DNA from: Nonomuraea montanisoli
GTDB lineage: Bacteria > Actinomycetota > Actinomycetes > Streptosporangiales > Streptosporangiaceae
Assembly: GCF_013363975.1 (NCBI RefSeq)
Contig: NZ_JABWGN010000023.1
Coordinates: 59,154 to 123,153 of the forward strand
Reading direction: 5' to 3'
Length of the DNA: 64,000 nucleotides
The position numbers and the translations under genes were made by a program. Under the pieces are notes generated by a model. The model saw only the letters and a program-made list of their open reading frames with translations, did not search any database and was not told where the DNA came from. Shown here one piece after another: positions 1-9,500 of the stretch (position 1 is its first letter; every line of letters starts with the position of its first letter).

Positions 1-981
1 CGCCGAGCGCGCCCGGGCCAGTGCCCCGGCCAGTCCCAGCCCCGTGCTGAGCGCCGACCCCAGCACCGCGTACCTCGCCGCCGCGTACAACTCCCCCACC
101 GTCAGCTCGCCCGAGGCCAGCAGGAGACCGCCGGCCGCCAGCACCGCCACCTCGGCCAGCGGCACGACCAGCCCGGCGCGGACCCCGGCCGAGGCGTTGG
201 CCCGCCACAGGGCCAGGCCGTGCCGGCGCAGCCGCTCCAGGGGCGCGAGGACGCGGTCGGCCTCGCGGTCGGCGGTGCCCGCCGCCGCGATGGTGCGGGC
301 GCCGTCCAGGGCGCCGACGAGCCGGGCGACGATCTCCCCCTGCGCCTCCTGGTAACCGCCCGCGATGGCCGTCGTCGTACGGAGGAACCCGCGCAGCACC
401 AGCAGCACGAGGACGATCCCGGCGGCCAGGGCGACGGTGAGGGCGGGGTGGATGAGGGTGAGCGCGACGAGCGCGCCGGCCGTCGGGACGAGCAGCGCGA
501 GCGCGCCGGTGACCGTCTCCGGGGCGCGGCCCGCCTCCTCGGCGTTGAGCCCGGCCCGGGTGGCCAGCTCCCCCTCGGGGAAGCGGCGGGTGGCGGCGGG
601 CCCGGCGCCCAGCACATGGCGCAGGACCCGGCGCCGGAGCAGTGCCGCGGCGCGGGCGCCGCTCGCGCCGCGCGCCCACACGCCGACGCTCTCGCACACC
701 ATGACACACGCGACGAGCGCGACGCAGGCGGCCGGCCAGCCACCGGCCCCGCCCGCGAAAGCTTCTTCGAGCCCGGTGACGACGCCGGCGGAGGACTCCG
801 TGGCCCCGCCCGCGAACGCTCCGGTGAGGGCGTCCACCGTGCGGCCCGCCGCGTACGGCAGGGCCAGCTCGGCGGCGGCCCCGGCGACGGCCGTGACCGC
901 CAGCACCACGGGCCAGGGCCCGCCGCGCCGTACGGCGTCCATCACCAGCCGGTCTCCGGCCCGCACCCGTACCTCCCTCAC
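1..981 (-). CDS. ABC transporter membrane domain protein (partial), probable lanthipeptide exporter
   Basis: The minus-strand frame opens at a GTG (979-981) and runs off the window edge, so the C-terminus is missing. The visible part of about 327 residues is a run of hydrophobic helices typical of an ABC exporter transmembrane domain (for example PWPVVLAVTAVAGAAAELA near the start and LVPTAGALVALTLIHPAL in the middle), with a long polar loop between helices. No Walker A is visible, so the ATPase part presumably lies beyond position 1. It follows the precursor gene by 72 bp on the same strand, the arrangement of SapB/AmfS-type class III lanthipeptide clusters, where ABC half-transporters export the peptide. 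Export of this peptide is inferred from position. The frame stays open upstream of the GTG, so the start is moderately uncertain. Confidence 0.72.
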   Translation of the reverse strand, partial: MREVRVRAGDRLVMDAVRRGGPWPVVLAVTAVAGAAAELALPYAAGRTVDALTGAFAGGATESSAGVVTGLEEAFAGGAGGWPAACVALVACVMVCESVGVWARGASGARAAALLRRRVLRHVLGAGPAATRRFPEGELATRAGLNAEEAGRAPETVTGALALLVPTAGALVALTLIHPALTVALAAGIVLVLLVLRGFLRTTTAIAGGYQEAQGEIVARLVGALDGARTIAAAGTADREADRVLAPLERLRRHGLALWRANASAGVRAGLVVPLAEVAVLAAGGLLLASGELTVGELYAAARYAVLGSALSTGLGLAGALARARSA

Positions 982-1053
982 CGAATCACCCCGGAATGCC
1001 GGGGATCCCCGCGCCGACGAGAGCGGCGGCGCGGGGATCGCCGATGTCGCGGG

Positions 1054-1185
1054 TCAGTGGCAGACCGCGACGCTCAGGTTGCTGGGAGCGCCGGAGTGGC
1101 AGCCCAGCACGGTGAGCGTGGAGCCGCCGCTGGCGACGTCGCTGCTCGCCGGGGACTCGAGGCCCTGCAGGTCGAGAAGCACCAT
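1054..1185 (-). CDS. Class III lanthipeptide precursor peptide (SapB/AmfS-like), 43 aa
   Basis: Too short for ordinary gene calling. The ATG is preceded by GGAGG eight bases upstream, and the frame encodes 43 residues. The leader begins MVLLDLQGLE, which contains the LDLQ box of AmfS/SapB-type leaders, the part recognised by LanKC enzymes. The core carries two copies of the Ser-xx-Ser/Thr-xxx-Cys module: S22-TL-T25-VLG-C29 and S35-NL-S38-VAV-C42. Known class III enzymes turn such modules into labionin or lanthionine rings. The two-ring layout resembles SapB. The gene starts 3 bp after the LanKC stop, so its ribosome site lies inside the lanKC end and translation is probably coupled. Ring type and final product are inferred. 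Confidence 0.9.
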   Translation of the reverse strand: MVLLDLQGLESPASSDVASGGSTLTVLGCHSGAPSNLSVAVCH

Positions 1186-1200
1186 GGTTCACACCTCCTT
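1186..1200 (-). promoter_or_regulatory. Ribosome binding site of the precursor gene, inside the end of lanKC
   Basis: GGAGG lies eight bases before the precursor ATG and within the last codons of lanKC. It fixes the precursor start and suggests that ribosomes finishing the synthetase re-initiate on the peptide. Confidence 0.75.
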
Positions 1201-3804
1201 CCATGTGTCGGGGTTGCGGGGCCGCCCTTGCGGGACCGGCTCCAGGAAGGGCAGGTGCGTGGGCTGGTCGCCCAGCACCGAGCCGAGCGCGAACAGGACA
1301 CCCGCGGTGCCCGTCGCGAAGTCCATCGACAACCGCAGCAGCTGGTCGCCGGGGAAGGCGAGGCCGCCGGCGAACGGCAGCGCGTGCCAGCGCAGCCCCT
1401 CGACGAGGCGGCCGGCGTCGGGGTCGCCGTCCGGGAGCGCGGCGACGAGGCCGGCCCGGCCGGTGAACAGCCCGGGCTGGACGTAGTAGCCGGCGTGGCC
1501 GGCCCGCCGCAGCCGGGGCAGCGCCTCGGCGAGCTCGGGGTCGTCGCGGTGGCCGAGGTAGCGGGCGAGGACGAGGGCGATGCCCGCGGATCCCTCGTCG
1601 AGGTACGGCAGGAGCCGCCAGCCCTGGTTCACCTGGAGCGAGCCGTCCTGGGCGGTGGCGCAGCGGCGCAGGTCCTGCCGGAGCGCGGTGGCGGCCAGGT
1701 CGAGCAGCGCGCCGTCGCCGGTGTGCTCGTAGGCGTGCAGGAAGAGCAGGGCGGGACCGCTGGAGCCGTGCATGAGGCCGGCGCGGGGGTTGTCGCCGCC
1801 GCTGGTCTCGGGGACGTCGCCGGGGCCGCCGAGCCGGTCGGCGCAGATGTCGGCGGCGCGCAGCGCGGCCCGGGTCAGGTCGGGCTCGCCGAGGTGCAGG
1901 AGGCTCAGCCCGATCCCGGACAGGCCGGAGTGGAGAGCGGACTCGAGCCCGTCCCATCGCTCGCGTAAGCAGGCGGAGGCCAGGTCGAGCGCGTCCGCGC
2001 GGCGTCCGAGGCGGTCGAGGACGTACGCGATGCCGTGCAGCCCGTCGTACAGGCCGAGCCCCGAGCCCTGGACGGGCCGCATCGCCCGCTCGCGCAGCCA
2101 TTCCTCGTACGCGGGGAACCTGCCGGCGCCGGTGGCCGTGAGGGCGAACAGGACGCCGGCGGCGCCGTGGGCGAGGTTGAGCCCGCCGCCGGGGCGGAAC
2201 TGGGCCACGTCGCCGGGGAAGAGCCGGTCGTCGCGTTCGGGGGTGGCGGAGGCGGTGATGGCCCGGCACATCGCGTCGCGCAGGTCGGTCCAGGGCGCGA
2301 GCCCCGGCGCGGGCACGCGGTCCGCGACGCGAGTCGACGACGCTTCGGGGCCGGCGATGATGACCGCTCCGGGGCTTGCGACGGTGGCCGCTTTTGGGCC
2401 GGCGATGGTGGCCGCGGCCGCGCGGGCCATGTCCGCCGTTCCCGGGAAGTGCTCGGCGACCAGCTCGGCGAGCTGATGGATCTTGGGCCGGTGCAGCGGC
2501 AGCATGATGGTGCACTGCGGGGCGAACAGCCCGAACCGCAGGCATGCCATCGCGTACCTGTCGACGTCCACGCCCTGCCGGTCCGGCGGCGCGGCGAACG
2601 CGGGGTGCGCCAGCGCGGAGCGCGCGCCGTCGCCCACCAGCGTGGCGACCTCGTAGTCGATCAGCACCACGCGCCCGCCGTCGGTGAGCAGCACGTTGTC
2701 CGGGTGCAGGTCGCCGAAGACGACGCCGCGGGCGTGCAGCGCCTCGACGGCCTCCTCCACCTGGTCGAGCGTGGCGAGCGCCCAGCGGGTGTACGCGGCG
2801 ACGTCCTCGGGCCCGCAGGTGGCCCGGGTCAGGGGGTAGCGGTGGACGAGGCGGCGCTGGAGCGGCGTGCCGTCCACGAACTCGGTCACGATGAAGTGGT
2901 GCTCGCCGAGCGTGAAGTGGTCGCGCAGCGCGGGCGCCGCGTCGAGGCCGGCCAGGCGCTCCAGCACGTCGCGCTCGTGGGCGAGCCGGGTGACCGCGTC
3001 GCGTCCGGCGGCGTCGAGGCCGGCGTGCGGGCGCGCCTCCTTGAGCACCAGCCGCTCGCCGGTCGAGCGGTGGCGGGCCAGGTAGACACCGCCGCCGTTG
3101 GAGAAGTGCAGGACCTGCTCGATCTCGTACGGCAGGCCGTTCGTGGTGACCGCGTTGCGGGCGGCCAGGTGGGGCTCCAGGAAGGCGGGCAGGGTCGTCC
3201 ACGGCGGCACGGTGAACGTGGAGCCGCGCACGTCGGGCACGAGCCGGCCGTCGCCGTCCTCGACGGCCAGCACCCGCTCGCCGCCGCCGGACAGGCAGTG
3301 CCGCTCGGCGAAGCCGCCGTAACGGACGTAGAGCGGGCCCTCGCCGTAGCGCAGGTCGCTGAGGACGTACGGGCCGCGGACGCCGCGCAGCAGTTCGTGC
3401 AGCTCCTTGAGGGCGAGTTCGAGCTGCGCCTCGTCGCGCGGGTAGATGGTGACGAGTTTCCCGCTGGAGGCGCGGGAGGCGGCCTTGGAATTGACCATCA
3501 CGTGAACGGCCGGGCCGCGCAGGAACTTGAAGGCGATTCCGCGGGGGACACAATATTCCCACACCGCGGAGATGGCCCGTTCGGCGTCGTCGAGGCGGGC
3601 GGAGACGTGGATCTTCCAGCCCTGGCGGGGCAGCGGCGGCTGGCCGGTGGCGGCGTAATAGCACCAGGTCCCGGTGACCTCGTGGGCCCAGCCCTCGGGG
3701 AGCGGCCGGCGCAGGATGGAGAAGCCCGACTCCTCGGCCTTGGTGCGGCCGAGTGTGTCGTAGAAATGGCTGTCTGCCAGGCAGTACAGCTCATACTGGT
3801 CCAT
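1189..3804 (-). CDS. lanKC: Class III lanthionine synthetase LanKC
   Basis: 871 residues in three parts. The N-terminal lyase-like domain (about 1-210) should cleave phosphate from Ser/Thr to give dehydro residues. The kinase-like domain (about 225-410) has an invariant-type lysine in LVLKEA (K255), the loop GDLHPDN (365-370) and IDYE in place of DFG. The C-terminal LanC-like cyclase (about 510-860) has the expected series of glycine-rich turns (HGAAG, LYDGLHG, LHSGLSG, MHGSSG, DEGSAG, GTAG); I see no Cys-Cys-His zinc triad, as is usual for class III enzymes. Length matches the family (about 850-900). GGGAGGGG before the ATG supports the start. It presumably modifies the 43-residue peptide encoded immediately downstream. 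The kinase-cyclase linker contains a tandem 24-bp repeat. Confidence 0.95.
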   Translation of the reverse strand: MDQYELYCLADSHFYDTLGRTKAEESGFSILRRPLPEGWAHEVTGTWCYYAATGQPPLPRQGWKIHVSARLDDAERAISAVWEYCVPRGIAFKFLRGPAVHVMVNSKAASRASSGKLVTIYPRDEAQLELALKELHELLRGVRGPYVLSDLRYGEGPLYVRYGGFAERHCLSGGGERVLAVEDGDGRLVPDVRGSTFTVPPWTTLPAFLEPHLAARNAVTTNGLPYEIEQVLHFSNGGGVYLARHRSTGERLVLKEARPHAGLDAAGRDAVTRLAHERDVLERLAGLDAAPALRDHFTLGEHHFIVTEFVDGTPLQRRLVHRYPLTRATCGPEDVAAYTRWALATLDQVEEAVEALHARGVVFGDLHPDNVLLTDGGRVVLIDYEVATLVGDGARSALAHPAFAAPPDRQGVDVDRYAMACLRFGLFAPQCTIMLPLHRPKIHQLAELVAEHFPGTADMARAAAATIAGPKAATVASPGAVIIAGPEASSTRVADRVPAPGLAPWTDLRDAMCRAITASATPERDDRLFPGDVAQFRPGGGLNLAHGAAGVLFALTATGAGRFPAYEEWLRERAMRPVQGSGLGLYDGLHGIAYVLDRLGRRADALDLASACLRERWDGLESALHSGLSGIGLSLLHLGEPDLTRAALRAADICADRLGGPGDVPETSGGDNPRAGLMHGSSGPALLFLHAYEHTGDGALLDLAATALRQDLRRCATAQDGSLQVNQGWRLLPYLDEGSAGIALVLARYLGHRDDPELAEALPRLRRAGHAGYYVQPGLFTGRAGLVAALPDGDPDAGRLVEGLRWHALPFAGGLAFPGDQLLRLSMDFATGTAGVLFALGSVLGDQPTHLPFLEPVPQGRPRNPDTWKEV
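2342..2413. repeat. 24-bp tandem repeat x3 in the lanKC interdomain linker
   Basis: Three imperfect 24-bp units (2342, 2366, 2390) encode an octapeptide of the form A-T-I-A-G-P-K-A three times, between the kinase and cyclase domains. The period is a multiple of three, so the frame is kept. Confidence 0.75.
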
Positions 3805-3921
3805 CTGGCGCCCCTCCCGGTGCGGTCTGGGATAAAGATTGGCGCTCCGGGTGGGTTTGCGGCTAGTAACACGTTAAACCGCTAAATTGTGTGAAATATG
3901 ATTACATATGTGTGTTCCTCA
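3805..3921 (-). promoter_or_regulatory. Probable lanKC promoter region
   Basis: This 117-bp gap upstream of lanKC is much more A+T-rich than its surroundings. It contains CATATG and a short inverted repeat ATATG...CATAT at about 3896-3909. A promoter for the lanthipeptide operon is expected here. I cannot assign -35/-10 hexamers with confidence. Confidence 0.4.
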
Positions 3922-5085
3922 TCAAACGCTGGTTAGACGGTCACGATAGGCGCGGGGCACGAAAGCCGAGAAAGCGAATTCACCGCCATGGATTTCCGTC
4001 TCCAGCCACCCGCCCAGCAGCGCGACCCGCTCCGTGAGGTTCACCAGCCCGTGCCCGCCGTCGCCGTAGCCGTGCTGGCGCCGTCCCGGGCGGACGCCGT
4101 CGTTCCTCATCGACAGCCGGATCAGCCGGTCCTGCTCGTCCAGCCGGATCACGCACCGCCGCGCCGCCGCGTGCCGCAGGATGTTCGTCACCCCCTCGCG
4201 CAGCACGTGGACCAGCGCCTCGGACACCTCCCCCGGCATCTCACGGCACGACACCCGTACGTCGCAGCGCACCCCCACCGACTCCAGCAGGGCGCGCGCC
4301 GACGCCAGCTCGCTCTCCAGCGACGCGTGCCCCGCGCCGTGGGCGACGGCGCGCACGTCCGAGGCGAGGACGCGCAGCAGCTCCAGCGTCTCCCCCGCCT
4401 CCATCCCCGCCTTGGGATCGCCCTCCCGCACCAGCCGCTCCACGAGCTGCGCCTTCAGCACCAGGACCGCCAGCCGGTGTCCCACCAGGTCGTGCAGATC
4501 GCGGGTGAACCGGCGGCGCTCCAGCGCGACCGCCCGTTCGATGACGTCGTTGCGGGCGCCGGCCAGCCAGTGCGCCCGCCCGGCGAGCGTCACCACGGCG
4601 TACTCGGCCAGCCCCAGCGCCGGCGCCGCCACCGCCCAGCCGGTGTGGTCCAGGGCGCCCGGCGGCGCCCACAGCAGCACCGGGCCGCACGTCACCGCGA
4701 GGGCCACCAGCGCCAGGGAGCGGATCCGGTACGCGACGACGAGCAGCGCGCCCGACAGCAGCCCGCACACCGGCGTCCACGCCGCCCCGTACCACGGCAT
4801 CGGCAGGTACGTCAGCCACGCCTGCGCCCCGACCAGCCACCACCCGCCCTCGCGGCGCGCCAGCACCCCGAACAGGAACCGTGCGTGCACGACCAGCAGC
4901 GCCAGCAGGGCCGCCGCCCCGGCGAACGCCCATCCCGGCCCGCCCGTCACCGCCTCTCCCGAGAGCCCTCCCGCCGAGGGCCCTCCCGCCGAGAGGCCTC
5001 CTGCCGAGAGCGCGGCCTGGACCGGCGCGGTCACGCCCGCCAGCCCCGCCGTCAGCGCGACCCGGCCCAGCAGCAACGGGGACAT
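3922..5085 (-). CDS. Membrane sensor histidine kinase, NarL/DesK type
   Basis: About 387 residues from the ATG at 5085. A GTG at 5142 with a weak purine-rich upstream stretch would add 19 residues. The N-terminal half has several hydrophobic segments. The dimerisation box RDLHDLVGH carries the phospho-accepting histidine (H198), and the C-terminal HATPase region has the N-box VLREGVTNILRHA and a glycine-rich GGHGLVNL. This is the kinase type that pairs with LuxR/NarL response regulators, but no response regulator is adjacent. It lies upstream of lanKC on the same strand, 117 bp away. SapB-type clusters use a LuxR-type regulator (RamR), so a role in lanthipeptide control is plausible but inferred. 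A Ser-Ala-Gly-Gly run near residues 20-40 is low complexity. Confidence 0.88.
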   Translation of the reverse strand: MSPLLLGRVALTAGLAGVTAPVQAALSAGGLSAGGPSAGGLSGEAVTGGPGWAFAGAAALLALLVVHARFLFGVLARREGGWWLVGAQAWLTYLPMPWYGAAWTPVCGLLSGALLVVAYRIRSLALVALAVTCGPVLLWAPPGALDHTGWAVAAPALGLAEYAVVTLAGRAHWLAGARNDVIERAVALERRRFTRDLHDLVGHRLAVLVLKAQLVERLVREGDPKAGMEAGETLELLRVLASDVRAVAHGAGHASLESELASARALLESVGVRCDVRVSCREMPGEVSEALVHVLREGVTNILRHAAARRCVIRLDEQDRLIRLSMRNDGVRPGRRQHGYGDGGHGLVNLTERVALLGGWLETEIHGGEFAFSAFVPRAYRDRLTSV

Positions 5086-5278
5086 GGGAGTGACGACCGC
5101 CGAGCGCAACCGGGACGCGAACCCGTTCCCTGTGCCGTACACCCGCCCCCCGCCTGACGCCCGGTCCGCCCCTCTCTCTAATCGACCCGATTGATCGGCG
5201 CCTGTAAAGGACATGGCCTGGTTCGGACACCACGGGGCCGCAATTCTGGAGAAACGTGCCCCACATAGGGTTGACCCC

Positions 5279-6247
5279 ATGGAATACACCCGACTCGGCT
5301 CAACCGGACTGAAGGTGTCCCGGATCTGCCTCGGCATGATGAGCTTCGGCGATCCGGCCAAGATGGAGTGGACGCTGCCCGAGGAGCAGGCGGAGCCGCT
5401 CGTCCGCCGCGCGGCCGACGCCGGTGTGACGTTCTTCGACACCGCCGACGTCTACAGCGCCGGCGCGAGCGAGGTGGTCACCGGCAACCTCCTGCGCAAG
5501 ATCTTCCCCAGCCGCGAGGACTACGTGCTCGCGACGAAGGTCTACTTCCCGATGGGCAAGGGCCGCAACGACCGGGGCCTGTCGCGCAAGCACATCCACG
5601 CCTCGATCGACGCGTCGCTGCGCCGGCTCGGCACCGACTACGTGGACCTCTACCAGATCCACCGCTGGGACGACGAGACGCCCATCGAGGAGACGATGGA
5701 GGCGCTGCACGACGTGGTCAGGGCCGGCAAGGTCCGCTACATCGGCGCGTCCACGATGTGGGCGTGGCAGTTCGCCAAGGCGCAGCACGTCGCCGAGGTC
5801 AACGGCTGGACCAGGTTCGTGTCCATGCAGCCGCACTACAACCTGCTCTACCGCGAGGAGGAGCGGGAGATGCTGCCGCTCTGCCTGGACCAGGGCGTGG
5901 GCGTCATCCCGTGGAGCCCGCTGGCGCGCGGCGTGCTGGCCCGCGCCGGACAGGACGCGGCCACCGCGCGGGCCGGTTCGGACCCGCGCATCGGCTTCCT
6001 CTACGAGCCCGACAACGACCAGCTGATCATCGACCGGGTGGCGCGGATCGCCAAGGAGCGGGACCTGCCCCCCGCGCAGGTCGCCCTGGCCTGGGTGCTC
6101 CAGCAGCCGGCGATCACGGCCCCGATCGTGGGCGCCACGAAGGACCGGCACGTGGACGACGCGGTCGCCGCGGTGGACGTGCGCCTCTCGGAGGAGGAGC
6201 TGGCCGCGCTCACCGAGCCGTACCGGCCACGCGAGGTCCGCTTCTGA
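5279..6247 (+). CDS. Aldo/keto reductase
   Basis: 322 residues from the ATG at 5279, where family similarity begins (MEYTRLGSTGLKVS). An earlier in-frame ATG at 5213 would add unrelated residues and was not used. The catalytic tetrad is visible: Asp in FFDTAD, Tyr in DVYSAG, Lys in LATKVY and His in QIHRWD. The family reduces aldehydes and ketones with NADPH in a TIM barrel. Length and the C-terminal PIVGATK motif are typical. It is divergent from the sensor kinase and upstream of the SARP gene. Substrate unknown. Its stop codon lies in the first unit of a 20-bp tandem repeat. Confidence 0.93.
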   Translation: MEYTRLGSTGLKVSRICLGMMSFGDPAKMEWTLPEEQAEPLVRRAADAGVTFFDTADVYSAGASEVVTGNLLRKIFPSREDYVLATKVYFPMGKGRNDRGLSRKHIHASIDASLRRLGTDYVDLYQIHRWDDETPIEETMEALHDVVRAGKVRYIGASTMWAWQFAKAQHVAEVNGWTRFVSMQPHYNLLYREEEREMLPLCLDQGVGVIPWSPLARGVLARAGQDAATARAGSDPRIGFLYEPDNDQLIIDRVARIAKERDLPPAQVALAWVLQQPAITAPIVGATKDRHVDDAVAAVDVRLSEEELAALTEPYRPREVRF

Positions 6248-6345
6248 CGGCGCGGACGCGCGCTTGACGGCATGGACGCGCGCTTGACGGCATGGACGCG
6301 CGCTTGACGGCGTGGGCGCGCGCTTGACGGCGTGGGCGCGCGCTT
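6239..6345. repeat. 20-bp tandem repeat x5 starting on an aldo/keto reductase stop codon
   Basis: The unit is CGCTTGACGGCATGGACGCG. The first copy (6239-6260, two bases longer) contains the TGA of the reductase. Four further copies start at 6261, 6281, 6301 and 6321, followed by a partial unit. Confidence 0.85.
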
Positions 6346-6386
6346 CCCGCCAGGCCGGCGGGGACGTCTGACAGACTCCGGGCCAT

Positions 6387-6497
6387 GGCGGACGCGATCA
6401 GGCCGGGCGGCGAACAAGGCGGCCTCCCGGCGGACGCGATCAGGCCGGGCGGCGAACAAGGCGGCCTCCCGGCGGACGCGATCGGGCCGGTCGGCGA
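6387..6497. repeat. 42-bp tandem repeat (about 2.6 copies) before or within the SARP N-terminus
   Basis: A 42-bp unit starting GCGGACGCGATCAGGCC is present twice almost identically, then as a diverged partial third copy. It keeps the frame of the downstream SARP gene, so it is either 5' leader or an expanded N-terminus encoding 14-residue repeats. Confidence 0.8.
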
Positions 6498-6507
6498 GAG
6501 TGGACGG

Positions 6508-9500
6508 GTGCGCGTCGGCATCCTCGGTCCCCTGACGCTGGACACCGCCACCGGCCCGGCGTGGGTCGGCGGCGCGCGGCTGCGGGCGTTGCTGGCCCGC
6601 CTGGCGCTCGACGCCGGGCGGGCCGTCCGGCCGGCGACCCTGGTCGAGGCGCTGTGGGGAGAGGCGGACCCGGCCGGCCACCTGCACGCGCTGCAGTCGC
6701 TGGCGTCCCGGCTGCGACGCGTCCTGGGCGACCCCGGGCTGCTCGCCTCGGGCTCGGCCGGATACCGGCTGGCCGTCGAGCCGGAGGCGGTCGACGCCGC
6801 ACGGTTCGAGCGGCTGGCCCGGGCGGGCCGGCGCGCGCTCGCGCTGTCCCGGCCGGCGGAGGCCGCCGCCACTCTGCGCGAGGCCCTGAGCCTGTGGCGC
6901 GGCCCGGCCCTGGCGGACGTGCGTGAGGCGCCCTTCGCCGCCGCCGACGCCGAACGGCTCGAACGGGCCCGCCTGGCCGCCCTGGAGGACCGGGTCGAGG
7001 CCGAGCTCGCGCTGGGCCACGACCTCGACCTCGTGGCCGAGCTGGAGTCCCTGACCGCCGCGTACCCGTTGCGCGAACGGCTGCACGCCCAGCTCGTCCG
7101 CGCCCTGGCGCTGAACGGGCGCGGCGCCGAGGCGCTGGCCGCCTACGAGCGGATCCGCGGCCTGCTGGCGGACACCTTCGGCGCCGATCCCGGACCACAG
7201 CTCCAGGAGGCCCACCTGGCGGTGTTGCGCGGGGAGCTCCGTGAGCACCCCCGCCCCCGCCGTACGCACGGCAACCTGGACGTCCCGCTCACCAGCTTCG
7301 TGGGCCGCGACGACGACGTCCGCCGCGTGACCGGCCTGCTCGGCCGGGTCCGGCTGGTCACGCTGGTCGGTCCCGCGGGAGCGGGCAAGACCCGGCTGGC
7401 CGGCACCGTCGGCCGGCGGCTCGCGCCGTCCGGCGGGGTGTGGTTCGTCCCGCTCGCTCCGGCCGGCGCCGACGACGTGCCCCGCGTGGTGCTCGACCTG
7501 TTACGGGCGCGCGAGCAGGGCGTCCCGCCGCGGCCCGTCCCCCCGGAGGCGGTCCTGGACCACCTGGCCGACACGCTCGCGGACGGCGAGCTGGTGCTGG
7601 TGCTCGACAACTGCGAGCACGTGGTCGAGGCCGCCGCGACGCTCGCCGCGACGCTGCTCGGCCGCTGCCCGCGACTCCGTGTGCTGGCCACCAGCCGGGA
7701 GCCGCTGCGGATCGACGGCGAGACCCTGCACCCGGTGCTCCCGCTGGAGCTGCCCGAGCCGGGCGCGACGGCCGAGCGGGCCCGCGCCTGCGCGGCGGTC
7801 CGGCTGTTCCACGACCGGGCCGCCGCGGTACGGCCGGACTTCGCGCTGGAGGGCGGCGCGCTGGCGGCGGCGGTGGAGATCTGCCGCCGCCTGGACGGCC
7901 TGCCGCTGGCGATCGAGCTGGCCGCGGCGCGGCTGCGCGCCCTGCCGGCCGAGGCGGTCGCGGCCCGGCTGGACGACCGGTTCCGCCTGCTCACCGGCGG
8001 CAGCCGCACCGCGCTGCCACGGCACCGGACGTTGGACGCCGCGGTGGCCTGGAGCTGGGACCTGCTGGACGGCGACGAGCGGCTGCTGCTGGAACGACTG
8101 TCGGTCGTACCCGGCGACTTCACCGAGGACACGGCGGCGGCGATCGGCCGGTGGGACGGCTTCACCGAGCACGCGGCGGCGGTCGGCGGTCGGGGCGGTT
8201 CGATCAAGGACGCGGCGGTCGGCGGGCGGCGCGACGTGCGGGATCTGCTGGCGGCGCTGGCCGACAAGTCCCTGCTGCACCCGGTGGAGCCCGCCGACCC
8301 GGTCGAGCCGCGCTACCGCATGCTGGAGACCATCCGGGAGTACGGCCTCGCGCGGCTGGCCCGGCGCGGCGAGGTCGACGCCGTACGCGCCCGGCACGCC
8401 GGGTTCTTCCTGCGGCTGGCCGAGACCGCGGACCCGCACCTGCGCACGTCCGGCCAGCTACGGTGGCTGGCCCGCCTGTCCTCGGAACGGGACAACCTGT
8501 CGGCCGCGATCCGCTGGGCGGTCGAGTCCGGCGACGCCGCCCTGGCGGTCCGCTTCGGCGTCGCGCTGTGCTGGTTCTGGTTCCTGCGCGACCACCCGCC
8601 GGAGTCGCTGGACCTGCTCGGCCGCGTGCTCCAGGTCCGCGGCCCGGCCGAGCCGCGGGCACGCGCGCTGGTGCTCGCCGCGCACGCGCTCGCCATGACC
8701 GAGGCCATCAGCAGGCCGGAGGAGGCGGAGGCGGCCTTCGACCGCATCCGGGAGGCGCTGGAGCACGCCGCACCTGGCAGTCACCCTGTCGTCGAGATGG
8801 CCCGTTTGGCGCTCGCCATAGGCGCGGGCCACGATCCAGCCGCCCCGGCCCCAGCCGCCCCGGACGCGTCCGGGGCGCCGGACGAGCCGACCGACCCCGT
8901 GACATTCGGCTCGGCGAGCGAGCCGACCACCCCTGACGCGTTCGGCTCGGAGGACGCGCCAGCCGGTCCGGTCGTGTTCGGCTCGCTGGACGAGTCGGCC
9001 GTCCCAGATGCGTCCGGCTCGCCGGACGCGTCGACCGCCCCGTGGAGCCGGTCGCTCGCGCTGCTGCTTCAAGGCGTCCTGGCCATGAACACCGGGCGCG
9101 CCGCCGAGGCGACGCGCGTGCTGAAGCGCGCGCTGACCGGCTTCGAGGAGCTCGGCGAGCGGTGGGGGCTGGCGACCACGCTGAGCACCCTGCACTCGGC
9201 GCTGCTGCGGTCCGGCGAGCCCGGCGGCGCGCCTGAGCCGGCCGAGCGGGCCACCCGGCTCTTCCGGGAGCTCGGCATGGCCGAGCACACCATGGAGAAC
9301 GAGGTCGCGGCCGCGCTGCGCCTGGCCGAGACCGGCGACGTGAACGGCGGGCGGCGACGGCTGGCGGACCTGCTCGGTCAGGCCGGGCGGAACGGCTCGG
9401 CGGAGTCGCTGGTACAGGTGCGCCTGGGCCTGGCGCGGCTCGAGTGGCGGGCCGAGCAGCCCGGGGCGGCCCGCGAACACGCCCTGGCCGCCCTGGCCGA

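Noticed and set aside
986..3664. 892-codon open frame on the minus strand over lanKC
   Set aside because: It is an out-of-frame shadow of lanKC: Arg/Pro/Ala-rich, no domains, and the lanKC frame has clear kinase and cyclase motifs.
6385..6507. Upstream ATG for the SARP gene
   Set aside because: It would add 41 residues encoded almost entirely by a 42-bp repeat. Family similarity starts at the GTG at 6508, which has a purine-rich site upstream. Not fully excluded.
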